Assembly (NCBI GenBank): GCA_963971425.1
Contig: OZ020524.1
Coordinates: 8,249,845 to 8,313,844, forward strand
DNA length: 64,000 bases
Reading direction: 5' to 3'
Source of the DNA: Bryoerythrophyllum caledonicum
Taxonomy: Eukaryota; Streptophyta; Bryopsida; Pottiales; Pottiaceae
Positions within the stretch are counted from its first letter, which is position 1. The number at the start of each line of letters is the position of its first letter. The notes under the pieces were generated by a model. The model made no database searches, was not told the DNA's origin, and saw only the letters and a list, made by a program, of their open reading frames with translations. Both the position numbers and the translations under genes were made by a program. Below are positions 36,783 to 48,720 of the stretch, one piece after another.

Positions 36783-38201
36783 TTTCAGGAGTGCAACCAT
36801 TCATCTGGTGGTGAACCTGAAATCATCACCCAAGTAGAAGCCATTATCTCCCACAAAGCTTGGGGCTTTATGTGCTTCGGTGCCAGTTTCACCTCAAGAT
36901 TGCAGAGGTTTTATAGGTGGCTGCGATATAATTCAACACTTCTCCAGTCCTCTTGAAGATTATTTGCCAAATTCTGGTCGGAGACTTTATTGCCAAACTT
37001 GGAACGAATTCGGTGCTGTTGATGATGGAAGCAGTCGCAGCTTGACCAATTTCCTCAAAGAGTTTTCACCGTTCCTGGATATCACGTAAGTTTCTCCTCT
37101 GTATCTCATCAGGATGTAGAGCTCTTGCCATTGTGTCGGTTGAGATAGGGATGTAGATTGTTACAGATCCAAAACAAGGGTCTAAATTTCTGCCTGGCTC
37201 TTCTTGTGGAAAGATGACATGTTCCTTCAACATGTGCCAACAACGCACATTTCATTTTTTGTTCCCTGATTTCTTGCTTCAGGTTAAGTTGTGGAGTTTT
37301 TTATTTTCGAAATTATTTCGTTTGGAACAAACGAATTGTAGTGAGATGAATAGTAGAAGAGCACACTAGACTACAAACAAGGAGAGTGCACATAGATATT
37401 GATTGATGAAGTTATGGTTTCTTGTACTCTAGCCACTCAATCTCTTCTCCTTTGCCTTAATTCATTTTGTTAATAAAAGCTATAGTATTGTAAATACAAG
37501 AACTGGATCTTTGATATGCCAACATTCTCACATCAAAATATGGGCCAATTGTTATGATAAGCATACAAATCATGTTTATTTTGCTTTAATGAAACAGAAA
37601 ACAAACCTTGGGATTCCTGACAGTTCAATTCCTATATAGTTTTTGACTCGCAAGGGAATGTTTTTGGTCATTTAGCTTTGCCAAGGTAAAGAGGATACAC
37701 TATATGCATACTTCTTCAATAGAGTAATTTGTAAAGTGAGGCAAAGATACTGTGAATTTTGACCTCTTTTTTTAACTTCTAATAACTAAAATGAATTGTA
37801 TGTGATTAATTTTTTTTTAGCAGCTTAAATAGGAAAAAGGTAGCTAAGATTCATGGTATTACATTGCTAAGATTCATTTTCAGATTGATTTCAGAGCCTA
37901 TTAAAACTAATTCTAATTTGACTTGCGAGTTCAAATTTATCCTTTACTGTTCATGCAATTGATTTTTGGTCGTTGAGTTTGTAAAATCTCAATTTGTTTG
38001 AATCTCTGAAGAATTAGGTTCTCAACTTTGAAGTTTAGATCTAGATGATTCTAATAAATTAGAGAATGAATGAATTAGTGAGGAATCGGATTGTCATCAA
38101 TGAAATTTTAATTTGGATGTACAGTAAATCTAAGTAAAAAAAAGCCATGGTAATTTTCACAATTCTTATGATTTTTATCTGTAATTTTTTTTTGAATGAG
38201 A
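36783..38201. other. 3' flank of O-fucosyltransferase, no gene
   Basis: The first 300 bp keep near-exonic composition and are probably 3' UTR; no clear polyadenylation site is assigned. The rest is AT-rich, with the diverged copy of the intron-11 repeat at 37730-37880. Confidence 0.45.
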
Positions 38202-38734
38202 TTAACTCCTAAAGGACTATGAGTATGTTTCACCAAAACTTCACCAGGAAAATCTGACCTTGTCAAATAAGTTTGAAAACAACATGAATATAGTTTGAAA
38301 TATATGTTCTTGTAGATTCCATAGGGATGATATATACTTTCAATACAAACTAGACCATATCATCCATATATAAAGAGTATCAACTTAATCCCTCTAGTTC
38401 ATACAATCACTCCAAAAATTGAGTCAATGTTATGGACAAGCACTTTCAAAGCCACTTGGTAAAAAAAAATGAGATTTTTAGTGGATGTAGAATATGGATG
38501 AAAAAGAACCTCAAGTTGACTTTGAGATGATGCCATGATGACATCATCATCTTCCAGAAGGTTTGAGTGACAGACGAAAGCTTCGGGAGTGCAGAGACTC
38601 AATTTTTGAAGCCTTCTTTGCTACCTTCTTCGGTAACTTGTTTGTTCTTGTTTCTTCATGAAATTTGATAATTTTTTTCCTGGGTTTGTACTAGATTGTC
38701 TTGTACACTTCTTGTGATTTGTAGAAGTTGAAAT

Positions 38735-40537
38735 GAAGGATGAGGCCGATTTCTACAGACAAAGAATAAAATATTGTAGCTTTAATAGAAAAAAGAAATA
38801 ACAATATAAAGATTGCAAGAAGCTTAGGTTTATCACAATCTACAATTAATAGAGTGAGAAAGCGTCACTCTCACAACTTAGACTTGTCTAAAGGAGGTCT
38901 TTCAAAAGTCCTCACAGAGCGGGAGAAGCGGTATGCTTCACGTTTGGTAAGTGTTGGAGGTTTAGGAACTGCAATAGAGGTTGCATAAGTGCTCAGAAGA
39001 GAGACAAGTATAGAAATGTGTGATAATACCTTGAGGAATGCATTGAGAGAAAAATGATTGTCTTCTTCTAGAAAAATTGAGAAGCCTTTTCTACGTGAGA
39101 AGAACATCAAAGCAAGGTTTCAATTTGCTCAAAATCACAAAGATTGGACAGTGAGTGATTGGGAGCGGGTGGTATTTACTGATGAAACCAGAATATGTTG
39201 TTTTAGCTCAGATGGAAGAGCTTGGTGTTGGATTGAAGACAAAAAAAACATTTTAGTACGTGATGTCAATTAACCCCTAAAGGACCAAGGCGATTTTTCC
39301 TCAAAAACACTCTAAAACTGCCATTTTCAGCACATTCAACACAAAATGATACAAAATCATTTTTTTGAAAATTTAACCGTAGGATCTTGTACTAGACTTG
39401 TATGAGAGTGTGTGGTGAATTTTTTTGTAAGTTTGACCGCACGGATTGAACGATATCAGCCTTTGAAGTGAGACATAATCTCTTTATGAGGTCATACTAA
39501 ACACCTTCAACAAACTTCGACCACCTTCTATGGCAACTTTTTGCACTATGGGCCGTGAATTTATTATGTTAACTTGAAAAGGATTATGTTAGGCACATGT
39601 GCACCAAATTTAGAAGTAGAAGAGGTATAGAAGATGTCCTAAAAAATCCTGCAATGCAACTATGTGCTGAGAATCAACAATACACTTTATATTTTGCATA
39701 TATTATATCCTTCTCAAATTTTTGAAATTCACAAATCCATACGGCAGATGCAAAGATCTCAATTTCCTTTCCAAGTGGACATTTTTTTACTTTTAAATGG
39801 ACAAAAACTTGAATTTCTATTGAATTTAGAAGTTATTAAAGTTTAGTGACAGTATTTGTGATATGTCACACTAAACTGCTGCACTATTTGTATATGGAAG
39901 TGAAAATAAATTGTAACTTTTGAACCGTAAGTCGGAATTCTACGAAATTTGTGTCTACGCAAAGCTAATCAAAAGTTCTCCATTCAATAAAAAATCTCAG
40001 AAAATAATGCCTAGAATTGAGAACGTGGTACCTTATCCAAACTCAAAATGTCCCCCGAGGGGACATTGGTCCTTTAGGGGTTAAACTGTCAAACATGGTG
40101 GAGGCGGCATTATGCTTTGGAGTTGTTTGAATTCTGAAGGATTAGGGGCATTGCACAAAATACAGGGGCGTTTAAATGCTAGAGGCTACATTGGGATTTT
40201 AGAGCAAGATTTGTATTCTACGTTGCAAGATTTGGAGTTCAATGTTGAGGAAGTTATTTTCCAACAGGACAATGCTAGTGTCCATTCAGTAATGATTGTT
40301 TAAGATTAGTTTGGAAGGCAATCATTTGGTGTCTTAAAATGTCCTTTACAGTTCCCTGTCCTATATCCTATTGAAAATGTGTGGGCTTCACTCAAACGGC
40401 AATTGAATTTCTATTCTACTCCTCCCAATGGAATTCTCCAATTATGGGAGCGAATGCAAGAAGGTTTCTTTTCTATTAGTATAGAAGAGTGTAAGAGATT
40501 ATATGCTAGCATGCCCTATCAAATTGCAGCTGTTTGA
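38735..40537 (+). pseudogene. Tc1 transposase, interrupted and decayed
   Basis: The N-terminal helix-turn-helix is seen near 38805-38870 (IKIARSLGLSQSTINRVRKR), followed by VLTEREKRYASRLV. The catalytic core begins ERVVFTDETRI (first Asp), is interrupted at 39270 by a TTAA element, resumes at 40085 with TVKHGGGGIMLWSCL, then VIFQQDNASVH (second Asp), and YPIENVWASLKRQL (Glu). Exactly 34 residues separate Asp from Glu, the DD34E spacing of the Tc1 family rather than the DD39D of plant mariner-like elements. Stops occur in the N-terminal half and after the second Asp. It once catalysed cut-and-paste movement into TA. Confidence 0.85.
39270..40084. mobile_element. Inner TTAA element inserted in the Tc1 transposase
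   Basis: Ends are TTAACCCCTAAAGGACCAA and its inverted partner TTGGTCCTTTAGGGGTTAA, each including the TTAA target (39270-39273, 40081-40084). The 815-bp non-coding interior contains ACCGTAGGATCT and TTTGACCGCACGGATTGA. It splits the transposase core between the first and second Asp, so it arrived after the Tc1 element. Confidence 0.85.
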
Positions 40538-41258
40538 GTGCGGTGGATACATTTTTAAGTGACTTTTCAGGTGTAGTACAAAAACCGAGTCAATGTACAT
40601 ATTTTGCTTCAAGATCTTTCTTTACTTTGTTGTAATTAAATTCATCTTTTTCCATTATGGTGTTGTATATTACTCTATTCTTTACAATTTGTTTTCTATA
40701 TCTTTTGATTTTTTATCATCCGTGTTTGTGGCATTGTCATTTGAAGTCGTGTGTTTCTTACATAGAGTCAATTTTTGGAGTCACTGTATCATGTGAGCAC
40801 TATACAAAATTGCACCCTAAATCTACCTCTTTCATACTAATCCAAACAACTATTTGAGATACTATGAGACTAATCTGAACAACTTACTACTAGTTCCAAC
40901 TGTAGAATCTTAAAGTTTAGTATTACAAGAAGACACTCCAAACATTTTCTAAACTTTGAACGCGTGGATTGTAAGATATATGCATTTGAAGGGTGTAATA
41001 AACTTTTTCCTTCCAGGCGTGGACAAGGTCTAATGTCATCTACCGTTCAAATTTAGATAAAAAATATATCAATTTAATTTAAAAATTAAAAAATTGCACT
41101 TGTCCTATAACCCCAGTAGAAAATTATTAAAAAATGACTTATTCCTTCAAACCGTTTCCAAATACCTAATTCAATAAAATTCTCAAAATTAGAATTTTAA
41201 AAACATGTCTGAATTCTCAATTGTCCCTCGCAGGGACAGTTAGTCCTTTAGGAATTAA

Positions 41259-44229
41259 ACCATATTCTTCATAGATGCCCTCTAACTGCTCATATGTTTG
41301 AAAAAAATATATATCCTTGACTATTCCCTTACCAAAAGCACTTAAAAGTTTTATACCATTATGGTATACATGTAATTATTCCCTTGTACATCAACTTTAG
41401 AGGTATAAGATGAATACATAGATTATAAACATGTGTGCAATATAGAAAGGTTAAATATTGACAACTCAAAAAAAATTTATTGATGAGTTGAGTTCCTTAT
41501 GAATTGCAACTCCAATTAGTCAAAGACAGGTTTATGCTTCTTCTCTAAATGAAAAAATACGTATAAACAACCAATTCTTTGGGTTTATGTAAAAAGAAAT
41601 TATAAAATTAGTTTAAAAAAAAATTGCACATGGCTTGGCAAGAAGTGAGAATTTTGAATTGTCTTGGAGTGAAGGTTTTGTACTATAAAGGATATTTTAA
41701 ATTTTAAATGAGTAAAAATTTCTTTTATAGTTTAGTATTAAATGATATTTTACTTTTTAAATGTGCAAAAAATATTATACATAATAGATCATGGGTGTAA
41801 CAAAAGATTTGGAGTTAATTGAGCTTACAAAAATCAAATAATATGGCAATAATTTCTCTATAGACCAATAGTATATATTTTGACATATTTGCTAACTACT
41901 TGCATTGTCATTATACTAGTAACCTCTAATTAACCTCAAAATTTTAACTTTCAAGATTAAGTTTCAAAAATTTTATTGAGAGTAGGGACATAGGTTATCT
42001 TTGAGGGGACTATATACATATATGTAATTTTATTTTTAATTATTTTTTCAGTAATTTTTTTAAAAAATGGATGTGAGCCTAATCAGCGTCTCATAAGTGT
42101 CTTAGTCCCACTTAACGCTTGTATATTACTTTGGCATACAATTAAAGCATCAATTTTTATAGAAAAGACTTATGGCATACAAATTTAAGGAGACTTTGAT
42201 GCTTTCATGTCACTTGTTTGTCACATCATCTCAAGTTTCCTTCTATTCTCATGGCACATGCAAATTTTCCAAATAATATTCAGATAGTCATTTTTGATAC
42301 CCTGGTACTGTGATTAGACTTACACCCAATATATTTTTGGATTTATAGAAAAAACATGATGGTGCTTTAAACATCAAAATTTGGATTCTACGGCAAGGTA
42401 GAGTATTACAGAGTTGTGTTATACTATAGTAGAGGAGAATAGTACAATTATTTGAGGCGTGCTAGAGTAAGAAAAACTTCTTGGTAGCACTCATTGTTTT
42501 TACATAAAAGTGCATAGAAAATAAGAGTTTTATATTTTCCCTTAGTAGATGATACATAAGAATCCAATCCTTGTATATATACTTAAAAAATAAAATTGTT
42601 ATTCTAAGGGAATTGTTGTTTTTTATACCCGCATACATTGCACAATTTTGTTGCTTCTGCAATGTTTCCCCTAAATCACTCCATTACTTATATTTTTCTC
42701 CAAAACCACTCAATTACTTGTGATTTATGACGTGCAATGACACAACATGAGGTAGAACATAATTCCTTAAATTTATGCAATGTATAGTGGAAAATATGCC
42801 ATTATTTTGACCTTGTTTGCATAAGGAAAATAATATATTGCACCCTTCAAATGCATGTATCTTACAATTGGCGAGGTCAAAGTTTAAAAAATGCATTGAG
42901 TGACTTTGTGTAGTACCAAACTCCAAGATCATACACTTGAAAATAGTAAAAACTTATTTAGATTACTCTCATATTATATTAACTTAAAGAGGCAGTTTTA
43001 AGGTGGTTATGATGAAACATAATTATGGTCGTTTAGAAATTAAGAGTCAAAAATATAAATTTCAACTATGAAAAGTTGCCTTAGATTTATAGAACTTTAC
43101 CTCTATGTTAACCGAGGAATTAGTGGCATGACAAACGTAGAAGTAGAGTAGTATTTTTTGATCTGGTAGAGGTCCAAAAGTGAACATATTGGATGAAGTT
43201 GGACATATTGGATGAAGTTTGGCTTGTGATAGTTTTCCATCCATCCGGACATGGCGGCTAGGGTTTGGGAGGGATGAGGGCGGACTCCCTCATTCCTCAT
43301 TCTCTCCTATACTGAGTGTAGTGAGTGTGTGTGGAGAAGAATAGAGGTGTGTTTAGGGCGGAATGGGTGTGTTAGTGAAGGTTAGAAGCAAAATTAGGCG
43401 GATTTAGGCGGATTGTACATGTTTTGAGTGAGTGAACTCTTTGTATGCAATCCCTAATGTGTGTATCGAGTGAAACATGCCCTCAAAAATGAGGCCTAGT
43501 TGGTTTGATTGTTTTATGGGACTTTGGAGTTGTAAATGGTCTAGATCTGGACCAAATATCACTAGATCTAACCTAGATCTAGCAAATCTACACAATCCTA
43601 GTTTTTTATAGCATGTTTAGGATTTAGGGTTGAAGATAGTAAGGGACAAGACCTTGGCACCGTGGATCTAATGAGAACCATCTCATCTACCAAAAAACTC
43701 ATTTAAAACCTAAAATCTCAAATCTTAAGGTTTAGGACTAGGTTCCAAACTAGGCCTAGGGGTGCTTGGACATCTGGAACTAAAAAAGTTAGTTTGGAGA
43801 AGTTTTATTATAAACGGGGATGAAAATTCTCTTTTTCACTTTGAGACTTTAGGAAAAACTATGTTGGATCAATCTACAATGGCAACAAAAATAGTTGTAT
43901 TATAAAAGTTGTTTATGAAAATCAGCTACCAAATCTACATAAACTCTTATAAAATAGCAAGAACATCCTCAAGAGCATCCACAATGTGCAACAACAAAAC
44001 ACCTTTACAACTCAATGATTCAATTCACAAGCACTGACAAACACTACCACCGTGTGTACATCTATACCTAGACTTAGTGATGTAATTTATCAATAGTAAA
44101 AACCTCTTTACTCTGTACAATTGCTCCACAACTTCCTACATAATCCTTACCAAATACTACCCTTGCACATACATTGAATACAATTACCATGTACACTATA
44201 CACTCATTATACTTTCAATATCTATTACA
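41259..44229. other. AT-rich, no gene seen
   Basis: No coding sequence recognised. At 42836-42900 an inverted fragment related to the TTAA family occurs (TGCATGTATCTTACAATTG, AGGTCAAAGTTTAAAAAATG). At 43185-43220 the 17-bp phrase ACATATTGGATGAAGTT is repeated in tandem. Confidence 0.45.
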
Positions 44230-44693
44230 TAACATTTAAGGTTTCTTGCAAGCGGTTGTTGTGAATAGCTTTGGTTTGCATTGCAATGTACTCTAGTATG
44301 TGAGCCTTAGCCGATTGAGGAATGCGAATCCTGCTTTCAACGTGCATTCCATATACATTGCTTTTTCTCCACCGGCAAGCGCCAGTCATGGTTCTTCTCG
44401 GATCCTCTGCCCATGAAAAAATGCATGCTTCTTTATCTATCCAACTATGGCTCTCACCAAATGGCTCCTACAATGAATCCATGCAATTTACATACCATTG
44501 TGCAGAGGACCTCGGTCGATCAACAACCCCCCCTCGGATAATGGGCCAATACCAACAAACCTTCATCTTTAGTCTTCATTGGCTATTTCTGTCTTCAATC
44601 ACCTTCCCTACATAGAATGGTACACCGCATTCTACTTTTGTTCAATCAACACTCAAGGCTACAAATTGTCCATAACCAATATCTAATTGTGCA

Positions 44694-45639
44694 TTAACCT
44701 TTAAGGTACCGTGACAATTTTACACCAAAAACACTTCACATCTGTTGGATTCTAGTGCAATGAACAAAGGAGGAAACAAAAACTTCTATTTCTAGTTTTG
44801 ACCGTAGGATCTCAATTAAAACTTATAAAGTAATATATTTTCAAAATTTCATAAACTTTGACCGCACGCATTGAGAGATTATAGTATATGAAGTCAAGCA
44901 AATGGTTCATTTTCTTCCTTGCGTTTAATGGATCAGCACACTTTGGCTTCACTTGGTGTCAAATTTTTGCACTATACAAGGTCTAAATCTATTACCACCT
45001 TATTAAACATGATGGTAGTTCCTTTAACACAAATTTTTAGAGGTAGAGGACGAGTGTAGCATATTCAAAACAACTGTGTAAGGAGTGGAGGTTCAAAATT
45101 TGTCAATTCACACTTTAATTTTTTGTGAACTTAATATGTTTTAGATTGATAATCCGAATGGTCAATTAGAAAGTTTACACCACATATTGTTGTAACGAAG
45201 ATAAAAGTGAAAAATATATAGATATCTAGGTTTTATGTGAAAGAAGAAGTTTTTTTGGTACCTTGCTCGACGATGAGTCATAATGTGTGAAAATGTTTGA
45301 CTTGGGTTGGTATGCTATTTTTCACTAAAGACAAGATTTTTTTTGACAACATGAAGGGAAATAGTATTACTTGCGAGTATTGAAAATCTTACATTCAATA
45401 GAGTGTCCTAGTAAAAGTTTTTGGAGGTGCCCGAGGTGCCTGCTCTCCCCATTTGAAATTCAGAATCCTATAACTTTTCATCATATGTCCAATTCAAGGG
45501 AAAAAAAATTCCTACTAAGGTCTTGGTAATGCCTTTCTATAGTAGAAATTTCAAAGGGGAACGTTGGAAATTAACACCATACGAACCTCACCAAACTGTC
45601 CAAAAGCCCATTTTTGACACTTGGTCCTTTAGGGGTTAC
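44694..45639. mobile_element. TTAA element (subfamily A) inside transposase copy 2
   Basis: The left TTAA is at 44694-44697 and the right site, now TTAC, at 45636-45639 after GGTCCTTTAGGGG. Copy 1 of the host transposase has the uninterrupted site at 14103-14106, a single TTAA in GTGGATTAAATGGTGG, so this is a natural empty site proving TTAA duplication on insertion. Confidence 0.85.
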
Positions 45640-47913
45640 ATGGTGGAAACTAGTCGTGATTACCTCCATGAGCCGCTCCTTGTTTGAGTCATTCCTTAGC
45701 ATGGTTTTGTTCCGTTCCTTGTGCCCTACGCACAACTTGATTAGATGATCTTCCTCTAGAAGGACCAAAGTATATTTCGAGCCTCAGCATTTGGAAGCAT
45801 GGCCACTATCTAGTCGACGGCAGTGATCTCGTAATTTACTTCACTTGGACTGTCCATTGCATCCACGGCTGCAGTTTTAGCAGGTGCAATGTTGGACACC
45901 TCTGAAAGCCAAAATGGTGAAGAACGATGGTTGTTGTTGCAGTCTTTGTGTGAAAATTCAGGAATATAGAGTTTTAACCTCTCGGCCTCTTCTTTTGCAT
46001 CACGGTTCCTATCCTCATGCTGCAATCTTTGAACACACTTTTGTTTATATACAATGAAGTCATCCAACGCCTTCAACTCCCACTACAAACACTTTCGGAA
46101 TAGTTGGTCGCTCCTCTCTACTTGGCAATGATCTCAAAGTCTTTGTTCCTATCTCTGGTCCCCATGGATCCTTGCAATAATGCTTGTGCTACACTCAAAC
46201 CTCTTGAGTCCCATCTGGATTATCCATGTAGAAATGCATGTGTTGTTGAAATGTTATGCCCACCAATGAATTTGAACATGTCAGTAAGTAAGAAGTTATA
46301 AATAATTTCCAATCCCAGAAATTCTCTAACAACTAGATGCTAAAAAAAGCCTCCGCGGGAAATGTTCCTTGTTCTACAAGACTAAGCATTTCCTTCAACG
46401 AGTCCACATCCGACCTCTTCAACATACTTGATATACAGCTAAAATGTTGATCAATATCTTTGTGCCTATAGCCTACTATAAGAAAAGAGAGTTCCACCTC
46501 TTGAAAAAACCCCAATCCCACCAATGTAGCACATACTGCAAACATATAAATGTTTTTATTTTTGTGTGTCCAGTTGTCCACTTGGGTGCACAATATTGGT
46601 GGCAAAAAGCCCTTCCTTTGCAACACATCTCTTATCACGTATAACAATGTGCTTACAACGTGGTTGCTATCATATTTGTGGTGAGCTCCAAACCACACAT
46701 TGCAATATAAACCAATCCCATGTACAAGGGCCTTACTCAAATGGGTCTTCACAAACCGGTGTGCAGTGTTCTTCACAACTTGACGCATCCTTGGTACCAT
46801 AGTTGTGTTTTGGTCCACCCCATCTACTATGATGCACATGTACAACTCAAGGCTAATATAACACGACCTCTTGAATATCCAATAATGCCTATGTTCCTCC
46901 ATATGGTTGTGCGGATGCAATATAAACAACTCATTTATCTCAATCCTTGCATTTGCATTGGTGGTTCCCTCCATGGCACATTTATTCTTCCAACAATGAT
47001 AACACTTTGAGAATTTCAAGAATGGGGGTACTTGGACATGGGGATACCTGATGTGCCACATCCTCCAAAATGAGCTTATTGAAGTGGTTTCTCCAATACA
47101 AAATTTCTTCACCTCCTCGTTCGCATAATTGAATACATCAAACTTTACTGTATTCATGGAAAGGAGAATAAGAGGCACCACTTTGTTGTTGCTCTCAGGG
47201 CAAATAGAGGGATGAGGTTGAGGACAACCAGCTTTGTCCACAAATGATTTAAAGCAGGCCTCTGCAGCAGGCATTCTGGTACTCTCTCTAACCGGATTTG
47301 AAAGGGTGTTACTGTGAATTGCCGTCACTCTTCCATATATTAAACAATCTTTCTTCAATTGTTTAAAACACCTCTGCAAATATCCAACCCAAAGAGCGTA
47401 GCAGACATTGCAAACTTGCTTGCCATCTAACTTTGTTACATATTTATCTTGACAAGTTCTTTTTGTCCATGTATAAAAAGAAATCAACATTTGTCTCATC
47501 CACATACTTTGTACAAGAAACTTGGAAGCCCATGCATTATATCCCATGTCCAAAAGATACCTTGCCGAAATTTCCCTTAAACAATTCCGTTTGCATCCTC
47601 CTTGTGCTATTGCCCTTTACACGCTTGCAAGGGATACCATACTTGGTGCAACTTCTATCAAAGATTCCTTGCTTGAAAATCTCCTTCTTCTATTTAGTAA
47701 AGAATATGGATGACGCGTTGGTCTAACGTAAGCTAGCCATCTATATGGAATACATCTCGGATGTTGAAGGGAGTACATTAGGAGAATAGCAAATTCTCAT
47801 CTATGGGATTTGAAGCTTGACTAGAGCGCCGAGACCTCTTGGTTGATCCTAGTGTATTAAATCTCTCGTGGAAATCAAATTCTGAGGCCATAATTTGTGT
47901 AGGTGATGACTGA

Positions 47914-48266
47914 GGGGCGTTTCACACTAAGCCCAAGGGCCGAACTCCATTGAAGACCAAACTATGCCGAGGGGCCGAGTTTTGGAGTTGTAAAAAATTA
48001 TTAAAATGATTTTAATGAGAAAATGATCGGCCCCTCGGCAAGAGTTTGGGTTTCTATTCTTGTTGGACCCAAATTCTCCTCGAGGGGCCAAACTATTGGC
48101 GCCAAAATTCTCAAAAAGTGTTGCCATGTAAGCATTTTGGTGCCCTTCGGCCCTAGGCCCTTGGCCCCTAGTGTGAAGGCCCACGGGCCGATTTTCAACT
48201 CTAGGCCAATCAAATTGCTAGATTTGCTCGGCCCCTCGAGCTCGGCCCCTAGTGTGAAACCCCCCT
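47914..48266. mobile_element. 353-bp GC-rich MITE inside transposase copy 2
   Basis: The ends GGGGCGTTTCACACTA and TAGTGTGAAACCCCCC are inverted repeats flanked by CTGAG on both sides, a possible 5-bp target duplication. The interior is rich in GGGGCCGA/TCGGCCCC and can fold on itself. Copy 1 lacks it at the equivalent place (about 16370). Superfamily unknown; hAT-like is possible but the duplication is too short for certainty. Confidence 0.7.
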
Positions 48267-48720
48267 GAGATCCATCTTCACCATGGACATTTGTAATATC
48301 AGGTTCTATGGTCACAACGCGTAACAAAGACTGATGTCAGCAAATGATCAAGCCCACACACGTACCAAGACGTTCTTCTACAACCTCTCAAGTCCAATGC
48401 AATGCATTGTCTATGATCCTAGTGATACGCACTGCCACCTTGAATAGAAACAACTTTGACCCATTCAATTCCATGCGACTTTTGAATACATCCTCCTTGG
48501 TTCCCAAGCCCACGACATCTCTTCTTTCCGAGAGCAACTGTATAGTCCTTCCCAATTCAGATATAATGACCCCAACAAATCTTTCTTAAGTTTTCCAAGC
48601 CCGTGTTGCTCGTACTAATTGGGCTCCTAGAGAGCTAGTGGAAAGGATATTATCTCTTTGGATGTTTGGAGGTACGAAAGAGGTCTAAAATGCATTGCTC
48701 TCCATTTTTGCTATCGGTAC

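Larger units (their letters stand above)
38402..40788 (+). mobile_element. Tc1 transposon (DD34E) with TIRs
   Basis: The left end TACAATCACTCCAAAAATTG (38402) matches the inverted right end TACAGTGACTCCAAAAATTG (ending 40788), with TA at both edges as expected for a Tc1/mariner insertion. It lies inside the outer TTAA element and is itself split by another TTAA element at 39270-40084. Without that insertion it would be about 1.57 kb, the standard Tc1 size. Confidence 0.85.
38202..41258. mobile_element. Outer TTAA element carrying a Tc1 insertion
   Basis: The left end TTAACTCCTAAAGGACTA (38202) pairs with the right end TAGTCCTTTAGGAATTAA (to 41258), each with TTAA. The sequence right of the Tc1 insertion carries the subfamily landmarks in order: AACTGTAGAATCTTAAAG, ACTTTGAACGCGTGGATTG, then a TGTCCCTCGCAGGGACA-like block before the terminus. 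Removing the Tc1 element leaves about 670 bp, the usual size for this family. Confidence 0.65.
44230..48720 (-). pseudogene. DUF7869-type DDE transposase, copy 2
   Basis: A paralogue of 13663-16800 with the same segment order. Its core is better preserved: 47553 to 46333 is a continuous 406-codon frame with KQVCNVCYALWVGYLQRCFK (Cys pair), VDGVDQNTTMVPR, QVDNWTHKNKNIYMFAV (second Asp kept, unlike copy 1) and VGYRHKDIDQHFS in place of the GHTHEDID box. The coiled-coil segment continues at 46076-45810. Two later elements interrupt it, at 44694-45639 in the C-terminal part and 47914-48266 in the N-terminal part. No terminal repeats like those of the 13131-25485 element were found around it. In intact relatives this is presumed to be the element's transposase; the DDE reading is inference. 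Confidence 0.65.
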
